A stretch of 12,308 bases of DNA from Dehalococcoidia bacterium (GTDB taxonomy: Bacteria; Chloroflexota; Dehalococcoidia; SM23-28-2): positions 1-12,308 of the forward strand of contig JALHUG010000320.1 in assembly GCA_022866185.1 (NCBI GenBank), written 5' to 3'. The notes below the pieces were generated by a model. The model worked only from the letters and a program-made list of their open reading frames with translations. It did not search any database and was not told where the DNA came from. Each line of letters starts with the position of its first letter. Positions within the stretch are counted from its first letter, which is position 1. Below are positions 1 to 6,266 of this stretch, piece after piece. The position numbers and the translations under genes are program-made.

Positions 1-148
1 GCTCCCACACCGGCGTGCCCGGCCGATAGACCTCGTGACCTATCTGGTCGGCGTAGACGACAGCCGCACCCCTGGCGCGCAGCATGTCCGAAACGGTGGA
101 CTTGCCGCTGCCGATGCCTCCGGTAAGTCCTATCACAAACATGGGCAT
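1..148 (-). CDS. coaE: Dephospho-CoA kinase, N-terminal part (runs off left edge)
   Basis: The 49 visible codons read from an ATG at 148 toward the window edge. They encode the start of dephospho-CoA kinase, the cytoplasmic enzyme that phosphorylates the 3'-OH of dephospho-CoA in the last step of coenzyme A synthesis. The sequence shows a beta-strand followed by a P-loop, GLTGGIGSGKST (residues 7-18), and then the YADQIGHEVY segment, which matches the family's DAD-x-I-x-H-x-VY region that lines the acceptor site. A second in-frame Met is at residue 3, so the start could be 6 nt later. I see no strong Shine-Dalgarno. The gene is cut by the window, so only the nucleotide-binding start is seen. 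It looks like housekeeping and unrelated to the glycan genes further right. Confidence 0.9.
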   Translation of the reverse strand, partial: MPMFVIGLTGGIGSGKSTVSDMLRARGAAVVYADQIGHEVYRPGTPVWE

Positions 149-215
149 ATCTATGTTACAGTAAACTGGCTCTGAAGGAAACAGAGGCGCCCACCTCCAC
201 TGGTTCGCCGTTGGT

Positions 216-290
216 GGTCTAGTTCTAGACCCCCGCCTGAAGGCGGGGGCATCGGATTCGCCTCCCCATGCCCCAGCCTTGAGGCTGGGG
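216..290. repeat. Cluster of three inverted repeats, REP-like or IS200/IS605-end-like
   Basis: Three palindromic units lie side by side. The first is GGTCTAG-TT-CTAGACC (216-231). The second is CCCCCGCC-TGAA-GGCGGGGG (230-249, 8-bp stem, 4-nt loop). The third is CCCCAGCC-TTGA-GGCTGGGG (271-290, 8-bp stem, 4-nt loop). The second and third share one design: a C-run/GCC arm, a purine-containing tetraloop and the matching arm, separated by 21 nt. Such paired GC-rich hairpins are typical of REP/BIME-type extragenic repeats and of the subterminal hairpins of IS200/IS605 elements. No transposase gene is adjacent, so this would be a solo repeat or a remnant. The family assignment is inference; the stems are seen directly. 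Confidence 0.5.
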
Positions 291-411
291 TTGTGTGCGA
301 ATCTGGGAGTTCAGAACCCACCAATCATGAGCCAATTACGACCCACCTCTTGCTCGCTCGCGCCAGGTGGGTGAGCTTTCCAGCCCCGCAGGATGATGGC
401 CGAGACCACAA

Positions 412-436
412 AGGCTCTGGCTTTCAGCCAGAGCCT
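412..436 (-). terminator. Perfect 11-bp hairpin, possible terminator of the 557-1348 gene
   Basis: The arms AGGCTCTGGCT (412-422) and AGCCAGAGCCT (426-436) pair perfectly around a TTC triloop. The hairpin lies about 120 nt beyond the stop codon of the minus-strand gene ending at 557, the expected side for its terminator. Reading on the minus strand, only two T residues follow the stem. On the plus strand the following bases are moderately T-rich but not a clean T-tract. It could therefore be a weak or Rho-assisted terminator, a bidirectional terminator, or an mRNA 3'-end stabiliser. The stem is certain; the function is inferred. Confidence 0.4.
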
Positions 437-556
437 CTCATGTTCTTCCTGTTCGTGCCCCACTGCTGCACGGGCACACTCTATCTCGGCAGCTCCGGTA
501 GCCGCATCCGGCCATGGCAGGTCTTGAACCTCGACCCCTGCATCGAGGTCAGGCGA

Positions 557-1348
557 TCACTCAGGCGGCAACTCTTGCCCCTCCTCCTCTTCCTCCTCGT
601 CCTGCGAGCTCAGTTCCCGCCCAAGGGGCAGCATCACATCCGGCCTCTCCTCGCGCCGACGCGCCCTGGGCGGTAGGCCATCGATGGCCTGGCGCAGATC
701 GCCGAGCCGCTCCCAGGTGCTAGGCTCCGCCCCGTTCACGGCAATGGCCACCACGCCGGCGTCCCTCAGACACTCCAGCTCGGCGGGGCCGATGTCCGGC
801 TGAGCGGGAACAAATAAGGGCTTGCGGGAGAGAAGGTGCAAGCGAAAGAGCTCCATCTGGCGGCGCACCGTCAGCGGCCCCTGCCAGTCATAGAGCCAGA
901 GGCCGTCCAAGGAGAAAGCGTCCATCAGCCTCAGGAACGACTCGGTGGGTTCACCGGAGAGGGCGAGGACGTAGCCCATCTCCCTCTCCAAGAGAGCTTC
1001 GGCACTGGTGGCCTCGGCATCGAAGGCCAGGAAGTCGCCCCCCGCCTGCTTGAGGTCGGCCACAATCCTGCCGCTAGCGGCCGTCACCTGGGCGCCGCAG
1101 GGCACATCGCCTGCCTCCTCGGCCCATTTGGCCACCTGGCCCATCTCCGCCTGGGGATTGGAGAGGGACAGGAGTACAGCGTCCACGCCTCGGCCTGCCA
1201 GGTCAGCGGCGGGCCGCATGCCCGAGGCTGGCCCGTGCACGATCAGGAGCATCGAGGGAGCGTCGCGACGAGCAGCCATCGCCCCAAATCCGATAGCTCC
1301 CAACTCCAGCCGTCTGGCCTTACCGATCTTGTCGCCGAGCTTGCTCAT
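557..1348 (-). CDS. Uncharacterised protein with barrel-like beta/alpha pattern and acidic tail
   Basis: I do not recognise this 263-residue protein and assign no function. It begins MSKLGDKIGKARR and has no signal peptide or membrane segment, so it is probably cytoplasmic. Short hydrophobic strands recur at regular spacing (SMLLIV, DAVLLSLS, CGAQVT, DFLAF, YVLALSG, GLWLYD, KPLFVPAQ, VVAIAVNG). That makes about eight beta-alpha units, as in a TIM barrel. No catalytic motif stands out. The C-terminus carries an acidic run (QDEEEEEEGQELPPE). The chosen start is the ATG at 1348. An in-frame TTG at 1369 would give seven more residues, but it lies at or upstream of the transcription start predicted from the promoter at 1373-1401, so it is disfavoured. 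The gene is transcribed away from the glycan operon, and no functional link to it is evident. Confidence 0.65.
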   Translation of the reverse strand: MSKLGDKIGKARRLELGAIGFGAMAARRDAPSMLLIVHGPASGMRPAADLAGRGVDAVLLSLSNPQAEMGQVAKWAEEAGDVPCGAQVTAASGRIVADLKQAGGDFLAFDAEATSAEALLEREMGYVLALSGEPTESFLRLMDAFSLDGLWLYDWQGPLTVRRQMELFRLHLLSRKPLFVPAQPDIGPAELECLRDAGVVAIAVNGAEPSTWERLGDLRQAIDGLPPRARRREERPDVMLPLGRELSSQDEEEEEEGQELPPE

Positions 1349-1365
1349 ATCCTGGTCTGAACCAC

Positions 1366-1401
1366 CCAAGACATTATGCCCTGCTTCCCATCGAGCGACA
1401 A
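1366..1401 (-). promoter_or_regulatory. Sigma70-type promoter for the 557-1348 gene
   Basis: On the minus strand a TTGTCG -35 box (1396-1401, 4 of 6 consensus) is separated by exactly 17 nt from a CATAAT -10 box (1373-1378, 5 of 6 consensus). Transcription would begin near 1366, about 18 nt upstream of the ATG at 1348. This geometry supports the ATG rather than the TTG at 1369 as the translation start. Found by eye; no experimental support. Confidence 0.5.
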
Positions 1402-1663
1402 GGGCACCGACCGTGGCCAGGCGAATTCACAACTCCTTCACGCAACGTTGACGCATGAAGCTCGAATATGTGTTTCCCCTCGCTGCCGCGGTCGCGTTAT
1501 TCCTGACAGGTAATCTGCCCCGAAGGGATGGCAAGCTAGCGGAGAGAATGCAGCGACGGCAAGTGCCCACTGGGCCTCGGGCTGTGAAGGCGGCTCAGGC
1601 CTGGTGCGAAGGCAAGCTTTGGTCGGAACTTCGGGGGTGAGTATTCGTACAGCCACTAGTCGC
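1402..1663. other. Divergent intergenic region, no supported gene
   Basis: This is the upstream half of the long intergenic region between the minus-strand gene and the plus-strand Ig-like gene. A 61-codon plus frame (1455-1640) starts with a short hydrophobic stretch, but it has no Shine-Dalgarno, no recognisable family and an arginine-rich remainder, so it is not called. A 146-codon minus frame (1438-1878) is proline/serine/arginine-rich and also looks like chance. I could not identify a convincing plus-strand promoter. Confidence 0.45.
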
Positions 1664-1863
1664 CAGGCGGCGCCGGTCAGAGAAGCAGCCGCCGCCTGTT
1701 CCGAGGTGCGCCAGATCTGTAAGACCGGCGGAGGATGGGGGCTTGTCTGGCACCTCAGACATGCCCCCACCCCATATGGAGGCTGGCTCGGAGAGGCCAG
1801 CTCGTAGGTTAGGCCTGAGAGGCCGCAGATGGATGCGGTAGGAGTTCTCTTCACAGGCCTGAC
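1664..1863 (+). promoter_or_regulatory. Structured leader: array of four hairpins upstream of the Ig-like gene
   Basis: Four stems follow one another. (1) 1664-1672 pairs with 1690-1698: 9 bp (CAGGCGGCG/CGCCGCCTG) with a 17-nt loop. (2) 1736-1742 and 1744-1749 pair with 1756-1761 and 1763-1769: 13 bp broken by one T-T mismatch, closing a 6-nt loop. (3) 1782-1787 pairs with 1796-1801: 6 bp (GCTGGC/GCCAGC). (4) A multi-helix element occupies 1808-1863 and is listed separately. None is followed by a T-tract, so ordinary intrinsic termination is unlikely. The density of stems suggests a folded 5' leader or a small RNA. I do not recognise a known riboswitch class. The pairings are seen; transcription and function are inferred. 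Confidence 0.4.
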
Positions 1864-1872
1864 GAAAGGAGG
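1808..1872 (+). promoter_or_regulatory. Ribosome-binding-site-proximal multi-helix RNA element
   Basis: An outer 10-bp helix pairs GTTAGGCCTG (1808-1817) with CAGGCCTGAC (1854-1863), with one G-U pair. Inside it, AGAG (1818-1821) pairs with CTCT (1847-1850), and CCGCA (1823-1827) pairs with TGCGG (1834-1838) around a 6-nt GATGGA loop. Asymmetric unpaired bases lie at 1839-1845 and 1851-1853. The 3' arm of the outer helix ends one base before the strong Shine-Dalgarno GAAAGGAGG (1864-1872), which sits 9 nt from the ATG at 1882. The position suits control of translation initiation. It matches no motif I know. Confidence 0.4.
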
Positions 1873-1881
1873 GCTCATATA

Positions 1882-2466
1882 ATGAGCGATCTGCCGCGAA
1901 AGGTCCTACCGGCTATCGCTTTGGCCACCATTGGGCTTCTCGTCGCCCTGGCCATCGCCGGAGGGACAGCATCGGCGCAATACCCCCCTCCAGCGGGGAG
2001 CGTCACGACCAGCGTCAGCGAGACGACCCCGGCGACGGGAGCTTCGGTCACCTGCACCTGTAAAGTGCTGGACACGGTAGGAAGTCCCGTGGCTGGTGAG
2101 ACGTGCAGTTTCGCCATCGTTTCCCAGCCGGGGACCGACGCCCGTCTGAGCTCAACCACTGCGGTCACCAATGCCCAGGGCATTGCCACGGTCACCCTGT
2201 TCACGGGGAGCTCCCCGGGCCCGATCGTTGTGAGCTCGACGGCCAGGGGCATTCAGTCCCAGGCAACCGTCACCGCCAAGGCGGCAACGCCAGTGACGCC
2301 CGCAGCTCCCGGTACCCCCGGTGCAGCTCCTCCAACCGGCGCCGGGCAGGGTGAAGGGGGCACGCCAGCTCTACCCTGGGTCATGGCCATAGGCGCTTCG
2401 GTCGCCCTGGGCTTGGCCTCCCTTTTCGTCCTGCGGGCGGTGGCCGGGCGACCGAAGGCTCGCTAG
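1882..2466 (+). CDS. Secreted Ig-like domain protein with C-terminal membrane anchor
   Basis: This 194-residue protein has four parts. A signal peptide covers residues 1-32, with a hydrophobic core near 11-27 and a likely cut after ASA before QYPPP. A bacterial Ig-like beta-sandwich follows at about 38-133, with the invasin/Big-like pattern of alternating Ser/Thr/Val strands, 'DTVGSPVAGETCSF' and 'TNAQGIATVTLFTG'. Then comes a Pro/Ala/Gly linker (about 134-163), and last a membrane helix (about 164-187) with a basic RPKAR tail. It is thus predicted outside the membrane, anchored at its C-terminus, without an LPXTG motif. Three cysteines (58, 60, 75) lie in the Ig-like part. The start is supported by a GAAAGGAGG ribosome-binding site 9 nt upstream. 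It precedes the DUF4012 gene by 90 nt in the same direction. Ligand and function are unknown; an adhesion or cell-surface structural role is inferred. Confidence 0.75.
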   Translation: MSDLPRKVLPAIALATIGLLVALAIAGGTASAQYPPPAGSVTTSVSETTPATGASVTCTCKVLDTVGSPVAGETCSFAIVSQPGTDARLSSTTAVTNAQGIATVTLFTGSSPGPIVVSSTARGIQSQATVTAKAATPVTPAAPGTPGAAPPTGAGQGEGGTPALPWVMAIGASVALGLASLFVLRAVAGRPKAR

Positions 2467-2556
2467 CTGAGCCAGCGGCGACGCCGACAGTGCTGACTGA
2501 ACGGGGAGAGTGGTGCCAGAGAGCTTAGCCACGCAGTCAATATCAGATGGTTGTAG

Positions 2557-4536
2557 ATGCCCAAAAAGTGGCTCTCACTGCGGCGCCCGCTAGTTATCGG
2601 TTTGGCGGTCGCAGTCATTGTGGTGCTTGTCACGCTGGGCGCTGTGCGGTACATGCGTTTGTACGATGACCTAAGCGATGGGAAGGGCCTCTTGATAGCA
2701 GCGGCCGCCCTGATGGAGGACGGAGGCCTGAATATCGAGAGCCAAGAACTGGACGACGTGGAGGTGTCTTTCCAGCGATCCCAAAACAAGCTGGAGAGCG
2801 CCGCCAACACCTTCGACTCTGACCCCCTGATCCTTGTTGCTCGCCATCTGCCCTGGCTCGGCAACCAGATAGAGGCCAGCCGCGGCCTGGTGGAGATCGG
2901 AGCAGACGGCTCAGATATGGGGCTAGAGGCGGTCAGGGCGATGCGCTCGTACCACAATGTGCGGGACAGCCAGGGTGGTGCTCTATCCGAGAGGGTGACC
3001 GTCGTCCTGGACGCAGTTGAGCCACATGTGGACGTGATCGAGGAGGAGCTGGCGGCTGTCGAGAGGCGCCGCCAGTCGGTGCCTGAGGACGGCCTCCTGG
3101 GGCCCCTCGATTCGGCCCTGGGCGACCTGGACTACCACATCGAAGAGCTGCGGGCCAGGCTAGCGGACTACCGACGCGGTGCTCGCCTGGCACCCGACCT
3201 GCTGGGCTATGACGGCCCCAAGACGTACCTCATCCTGGCTCACGACAACACCGAGATGCTGGGCTCCGGCGGATTCATCTTGGTCTACGGCCTCCTCACT
3301 GTTGACCACGGCAGAGTAGAACGGCTCTTCTTCGACGATGTAAACGGAATCTACCTCGATTGGCGAGAAAGAACGGGCGAGTACATCGAGCCGCCGCGCC
3401 CTCTCAAGGCCTACCTTCTGCGTGACTGGTCTATGGGGCTGGGAGAGGCTAGCTGGTGGCCCGACTTCCCCACCGTTGCCGAGGAGGCCATCGAGCTCTA
3501 TCGGCGAGAGGCGGGCAGCGAAGAGCCCATAGACGGCGTGATCGGCTTCAACTTCTTCACCCTGGGGAAGCTGCTGGAAGTCACCGGCCCGGTGACGGTG
3601 GAGCAGTACGGGGTCACAGTCGATAGCCAGAACGTCACCGAGCAGACGCTGATCATCACCCACCCGCAGGCTTTGCGGCCGTGGGAGTCCGATCGCTATG
3701 ACTTTACGGGCTACCTGGCGCAGGACGTCATCGACCGGACATTGGCCATCGGCTCTTCCCGCTGGGCTCCCATGCTTACTGCGCTGCACACCCTGGGCCA
3801 GGAGAAGAACCTGCTCCTGTACTCCCGCGACGAGGAGGTGCAGAAGGCCATCGCCGAGCAGGGCTGGGACGGTGGGGTGATGCCCAGCGGCGGCGACTAC
3901 CTGATGGTGGTCGACTCCAGCCTCAACAGCACCAAGCTCAATCTGGTGGTGCAGCCAAGCATCCAGGTGGATATCTCCCTTGACGAGTTGGGCAACGCGC
4001 GCAACACCGTCACTATCACCTACGCCAACGACTACACCAACTGGGCCCAGGGCAAGGACCCCCACCTGGCCAGCCTGGTGGTGGGCGCTGGCACCCTCAC
4101 GGTGTACGGCAACTATCTGCGCCTCCTCGTCCCAGAGGGGAGCACGATTGAGGACGTTCGCGAAGAGGGCGCCCCTGTGGCCGCCGAAGCAGTCTGGCAG
4201 GAGCACGGAAGGACCGTCCTGGGCCGCTACTTCGCCCTGCCCCAGGACACCACAAAGACACTGTCCTTCACCTATCTCGTCCCATCCGTGCTGAACACCA
4301 GCCAGAACCCGTTCACCTACCGCCTGCTCGTCCAGAAGCAGCCGGGCACGGCGGCCATCCCCCTCAAGATAAGGGTTGAGCCGCCCAGTTGGGCGAAAGC
4401 GACATCGCTGGAGCTGGACGGAACATTGGTGGAATCCAGCTCCCTGGAGGTGAACACCGACCTGCGGGTCGACCGTACGCTATCGGTCAGCGTTGTCCCC
4501 CAGCGGAGCGCTATTCCCCACCGGAGCGAGCAGTAG
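2557..4536 (+). CDS. DUF4012 family membrane protein
   Basis: A 659-residue protein with a basic N-terminus (MPKKWLSLRR), one membrane helix (about 11-30) and a long part predicted outside. Residues about 60-205 are helical and charged and could form coiled coils. The DUF4012 core follows: 'YLILAHDNTEMLGSGGFILVYG' lies at 224-245, the counterpart of the family's QNxxExRxxGGF segment. Next come 'SWWPDFPTVAEEAIELY' (299-315) and 'DGVIGFNFFTLGKLLEVTGP' (326-345). A beta-rich C-terminal half follows. DUF4012 proteins have no settled biochemical function, but they recur near exopolysaccharide and cell-envelope glycan genes in Actinobacteria, Chloroflexota and candidate phyla. Here the stop lies 12 nt before hddC, so the gene probably shares the heptose operon's transcript. 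No clear Shine-Dalgarno precedes the ATG. A role in surface-glycan assembly or attachment is inferred from context. Confidence 0.85.
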   Translation: MPKKWLSLRRPLVIGLAVAVIVVLVTLGAVRYMRLYDDLSDGKGLLIAAAALMEDGGLNIESQELDDVEVSFQRSQNKLESAANTFDSDPLILVARHLPWLGNQIEASRGLVEIGADGSDMGLEAVRAMRSYHNVRDSQGGALSERVTVVLDAVEPHVDVIEEELAAVERRRQSVPEDGLLGPLDSALGDLDYHIEELRARLADYRRGARLAPDLLGYDGPKTYLILAHDNTEMLGSGGFILVYGLLTVDHGRVERLFFDDVNGIYLDWRERTGEYIEPPRPLKAYLLRDWSMGLGEASWWPDFPTVAEEAIELYRREAGSEEPIDGVIGFNFFTLGKLLEVTGPVTVEQYGVTVDSQNVTEQTLIITHPQALRPWESDRYDFTGYLAQDVIDRTLAIGSSRWAPMLTALHTLGQEKNLLLYSRDEEVQKAIAEQGWDGGVMPSGGDYLMVVDSSLNSTKLNLVVQPSIQVDISLDELGNARNTVTITYANDYTNWAQGKDPHLASLVVGAGTLTVYGNYLRLLVPEGSTIEDVREEGAPVAAEAVWQEHGRTVLGRYFALPQDTTKTLSFTYLVPSVLNTSQNPFTYRLLVQKQPGTAAIPLKIRVEPPSWAKATSLELDGTLVESSSLEVNTDLRVDRTLSVSVVPQRSAIPHRSEQ

Positions 4537-4548
4537 GAGAGAGGCAGC

Positions 4549-5250
4549 GTGCAGATGGTGATTCTGGCGGGCGGACTGGGCACGAGGCTGTGGCCCCTCA
4601 CCAGCGATGTGCCCAAGGCCCTCATCCCCATCGGCGGCAAGCCTTTCCTCCACCACCAGATCGATCTCCTGAAGCGCCGGGGGATTCGCGACATCGTGCT
4701 CTGCGTCGGTCACCTGGCAGAGCAGGTGCAGGACTATTTCGGTGACGGTCGCTGGCTGGGCGTACGCATTAAGTACAGCGAGGAAAAGGGCCCCCTGCTG
4801 GGCACGGCCGGCGCCATCAAGAGGGCCGAGCCGCTCCTCGCCGATGACTTCTTCCTAATGTACGGCGACTCCTACCTGATGGTCGACTACCAAGAAATTA
4901 TTCGTTACTTCCGTCGCTTCCACAGGCTGGCCCTCATGGTGGTCTGGAAGAACGACGATTGCCTGGAGCGTAGCAACGTCGCGGTCGAGGCGAATCTGGT
5001 CACCGCCTACAACAAGGTCCAGAAGAGCCCCGACATGGACTACATCAACTACGGCCTCTCTGTCCTCAGGAAAAAGGCCCTCCGGTACATACCGCCTGAA
5101 AGGCCCTTCTCCCAGGAAGAGTTCTACCAGATCCTCATCGCCCAAGGGGAGCTGCTGGCCTTCGAGGTGGAACAACGCTTCTACGAAATAGGCTCGCCCA
5201 GGGGCCTGGAGGAATTTCAGATGCTGATAGCATCGGGAGCTGTTGCCTGA
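4549..5250 (+). CDS. hddC: D-glycero-alpha-D-manno-heptose-1-phosphate guanylyltransferase (nucleotidyltransferase)
   Basis: A 233-residue NTP_transferase protein. It shows the signature 'LAGGLGTRLWPLT' with 'PKALIPIGGKPF' (residues about 6-30), 'LLGTAGAI' in the middle, the metal-binding 'YGDSYL', and 'RFYEIGSP' near the end. This short single-domain form without a hexapeptide tail is the type that activates heptose 1-phosphate to GDP-heptose. Nucleotide specificity cannot be read from sequence, but the three following genes complete the GDP-heptose pathway. The start is a GTG at 4549, preceded by GGAGAGAGG, giving MQMVILAGG, which matches the family's usual MQAVILAGG. An ATG two codons on (4555) is possible. 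It overlaps the kinase gene by 1 nt (TGATG). Alternative: a glucose- or mannose-1-phosphate nucleotidyltransferase. Confidence 0.85.
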   Translation: MQMVILAGGLGTRLWPLTSDVPKALIPIGGKPFLHHQIDLLKRRGIRDIVLCVGHLAEQVQDYFGDGRWLGVRIKYSEEKGPLLGTAGAIKRAEPLLADDFFLMYGDSYLMVDYQEIIRYFRRFHRLALMVVWKNDDCLERSNVAVEANLVTAYNKVQKSPDMDYINYGLSVLRKKALRYIPPERPFSQEEFYQILIAQGELLAFEVEQRFYEIGSPRGLEEFQMLIASGAVA

Positions 5251-6266
5251 TGATCGTCACCCGTACGCCGACACGCATCCCCCTGGGAGGCGGTGGCACG
5301 GACATCCGCTCGTACGCCTCCCGCTACGGCGGCTTCCTCGTCAGCGCCGCCATCAAAAGGTACGTGTACATCACCGTGAACAGTCGCTTCGAAGACAGCA
5401 TTCGGGTGAGCTACTCGAAGACTGAGATAGCCGACAGCGTGGGCGACATCGAGCACCCCATCGTCAGGGAGACGCTTCGCTTTCTCGGCTTGGATGGCAG
5501 CCTGGAGATCGTCTCCATAGCGGATGTCCCAGCGAACACCGGCTTGGGCAGCTCCGGCGCCTTCACCGTCGGCCTGCTGAACGCCCTGCACACATTCAAG
5601 CGAGAGAACGTCTCTGCCGAAACCTTGGCTGAAGAGGCGTCCACCATCCTGATGGACGTTCTGGACGAGCCCATCGGCGTGCATGACCAGTACCTTGCCG
5701 CCCTGGGCGGCATAACCTGCCTGGCCATCGACCAAGACGGCACGGTCCAAGCCAGCCCCCTGGCGACATCTGATGGCATCGTCGAGGAGCTGGAGACCAG
5801 CCTTCTGGTGTTCTACACCGGCGTGAAGAGGAGCGCCTCCGACGTGCTGGCCGATGAGAGCCGGGCCATTTCCCACAGCCTGGACGGCGTGACGGCAGCG
5901 CTTCACACCGTGAAGGAGATAGGTTTCCAGGTCAAGGAGGCGCTGGAGACAGGGAACCTGCGCCGCTTTGGCGAGCTTCTCGACCTTCACTGGCAGTCCA
6001 AGAAAAGGCTATCCACAAAGGTCAGCTCTGACCGGATCGACCACCTCTACGAGCTGGCCAAGAGGAGCGGCGCTCTGGGGGGCAAGATCATGGGCGCCGG
6101 CGGCGGCGGCTTCTTCGTGTTCTACTGCGACAACCACAACAAGGCGCGTGTAAGGGAGGTCATGGCCGCCGAGGGCCTGCGGGACATGCGCTTCGCCATC
6201 GACTTCGAGGGGTCGAAGGTGCTGGTGAACTTCTGCTGGTACGCGCGAAAACGCTCAGGGACGTGA
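5250..6266 (+). CDS. hddA: D-glycero-alpha-D-manno-heptose-7-phosphate kinase (GHMP kinase)
   Basis: A 338-residue GHMP-family kinase. It phosphorylates C1 of D-glycero-D-manno-heptose 7-phosphate to give the alpha-anomeric 1,7-bisphosphate committed to GDP-heptose. Visible motifs are the N-terminal 'RTPTRIPLGGGGTD' (5-18), the ATP-binding 'PANTGLGSSGA' (94-104), 'GVHDQYLAALGG' with the likely catalytic Asp146, and motif 3 'GGKIMGAGGGGFFVF' (277-291). Length and motif order match HddA, and the 'GGGGTD' start is typical of the heptose-kinase branch rather than galacto- or homoserine kinases. Its ATG overlaps the stop of hddC by 1 nt. Its own stop overlaps the gmhA GTG by 4 nt, implying translational coupling in both directions. 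Confidence 0.9.
   Translation: MIVTRTPTRIPLGGGGTDIRSYASRYGGFLVSAAIKRYVYITVNSRFEDSIRVSYSKTEIADSVGDIEHPIVRETLRFLGLDGSLEIVSIADVPANTGLGSSGAFTVGLLNALHTFKRENVSAETLAEEASTILMDVLDEPIGVHDQYLAALGGITCLAIDQDGTVQASPLATSDGIVEELETSLLVFYTGVKRSASDVLADESRAISHSLDGVTAALHTVKEIGFQVKEALETGNLRRFGELLDLHWQSKKRLSTKVSSDRIDHLYELAKRSGALGGKIMGAGGGGFFVFYCDNHNKARVREVMAAEGLRDMRFAIDFEGSKVLVNFCWYARKRSGT

Larger units (their letters stand above)
149..556. other. Gene-poor stretch with inverted repeats
   Basis: No credible coding region was found in these roughly 400 bases between two minus-strand genes. A 127-codon plus-strand frame at 293-676 has no family resemblance and runs antisense into the next gene, so it is treated as chance. 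What the stretch does hold is structure: three adjacent inverted repeats at 216-290, a perfect 11-bp hairpin at 412-436, and a weaker 7-bp inverted repeat (528-534 with 543-549). No tRNA or other known RNA was recognised on either strand. Confidence 0.6.

Noticed and set aside
293..676. 127-codon plus-strand frame across the gene-poor stretch
   Set aside because: Low-complexity translation with no family signal; it runs antisense into a better-supported minus-strand gene.
1455..1640. 61-codon plus-strand frame with a hydrophobic start, possible small exported peptide
   Set aside because: No Shine-Dalgarno before the ATG, no family resemblance, an arginine-rich remainder, and it lies in an intergenic stretch where several frames are open because of high GC.
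1664..1698. Hairpin containing GGTCAGAGAAGCAGCC, reminiscent of the SRP RNA (4.5S) core GGTCAGG...GGAA...AGCAGCC
   Set aside because: The GGAA tetraloop and the paired bases around it are missing, and the flanks do not fold into the long SRP rod; the similarity is probably chance.
1790..1845. Fragments resembling the TPP (CTGAGA...GGATGCGGTAGG) and ydaO (CAGCT..CGTAGG) riboswitch consensus
   Set aside because: The matches are short, the spacing and order of conserved blocks are wrong, and the required partner segments are absent.
1438..1878. 146-codon minus-strand frame
   Set aside because: Pro/Ser/Arg/Ala-rich, no motifs, and opposes the structured leader and ribosome-binding site of the Ig-like gene; typical of a chance frame.
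3160..4206. 348-codon minus-strand frame
   Set aside because: Antisense shadow of the DUF4012 gene, whose plus-strand frame carries the recognisable family segments.
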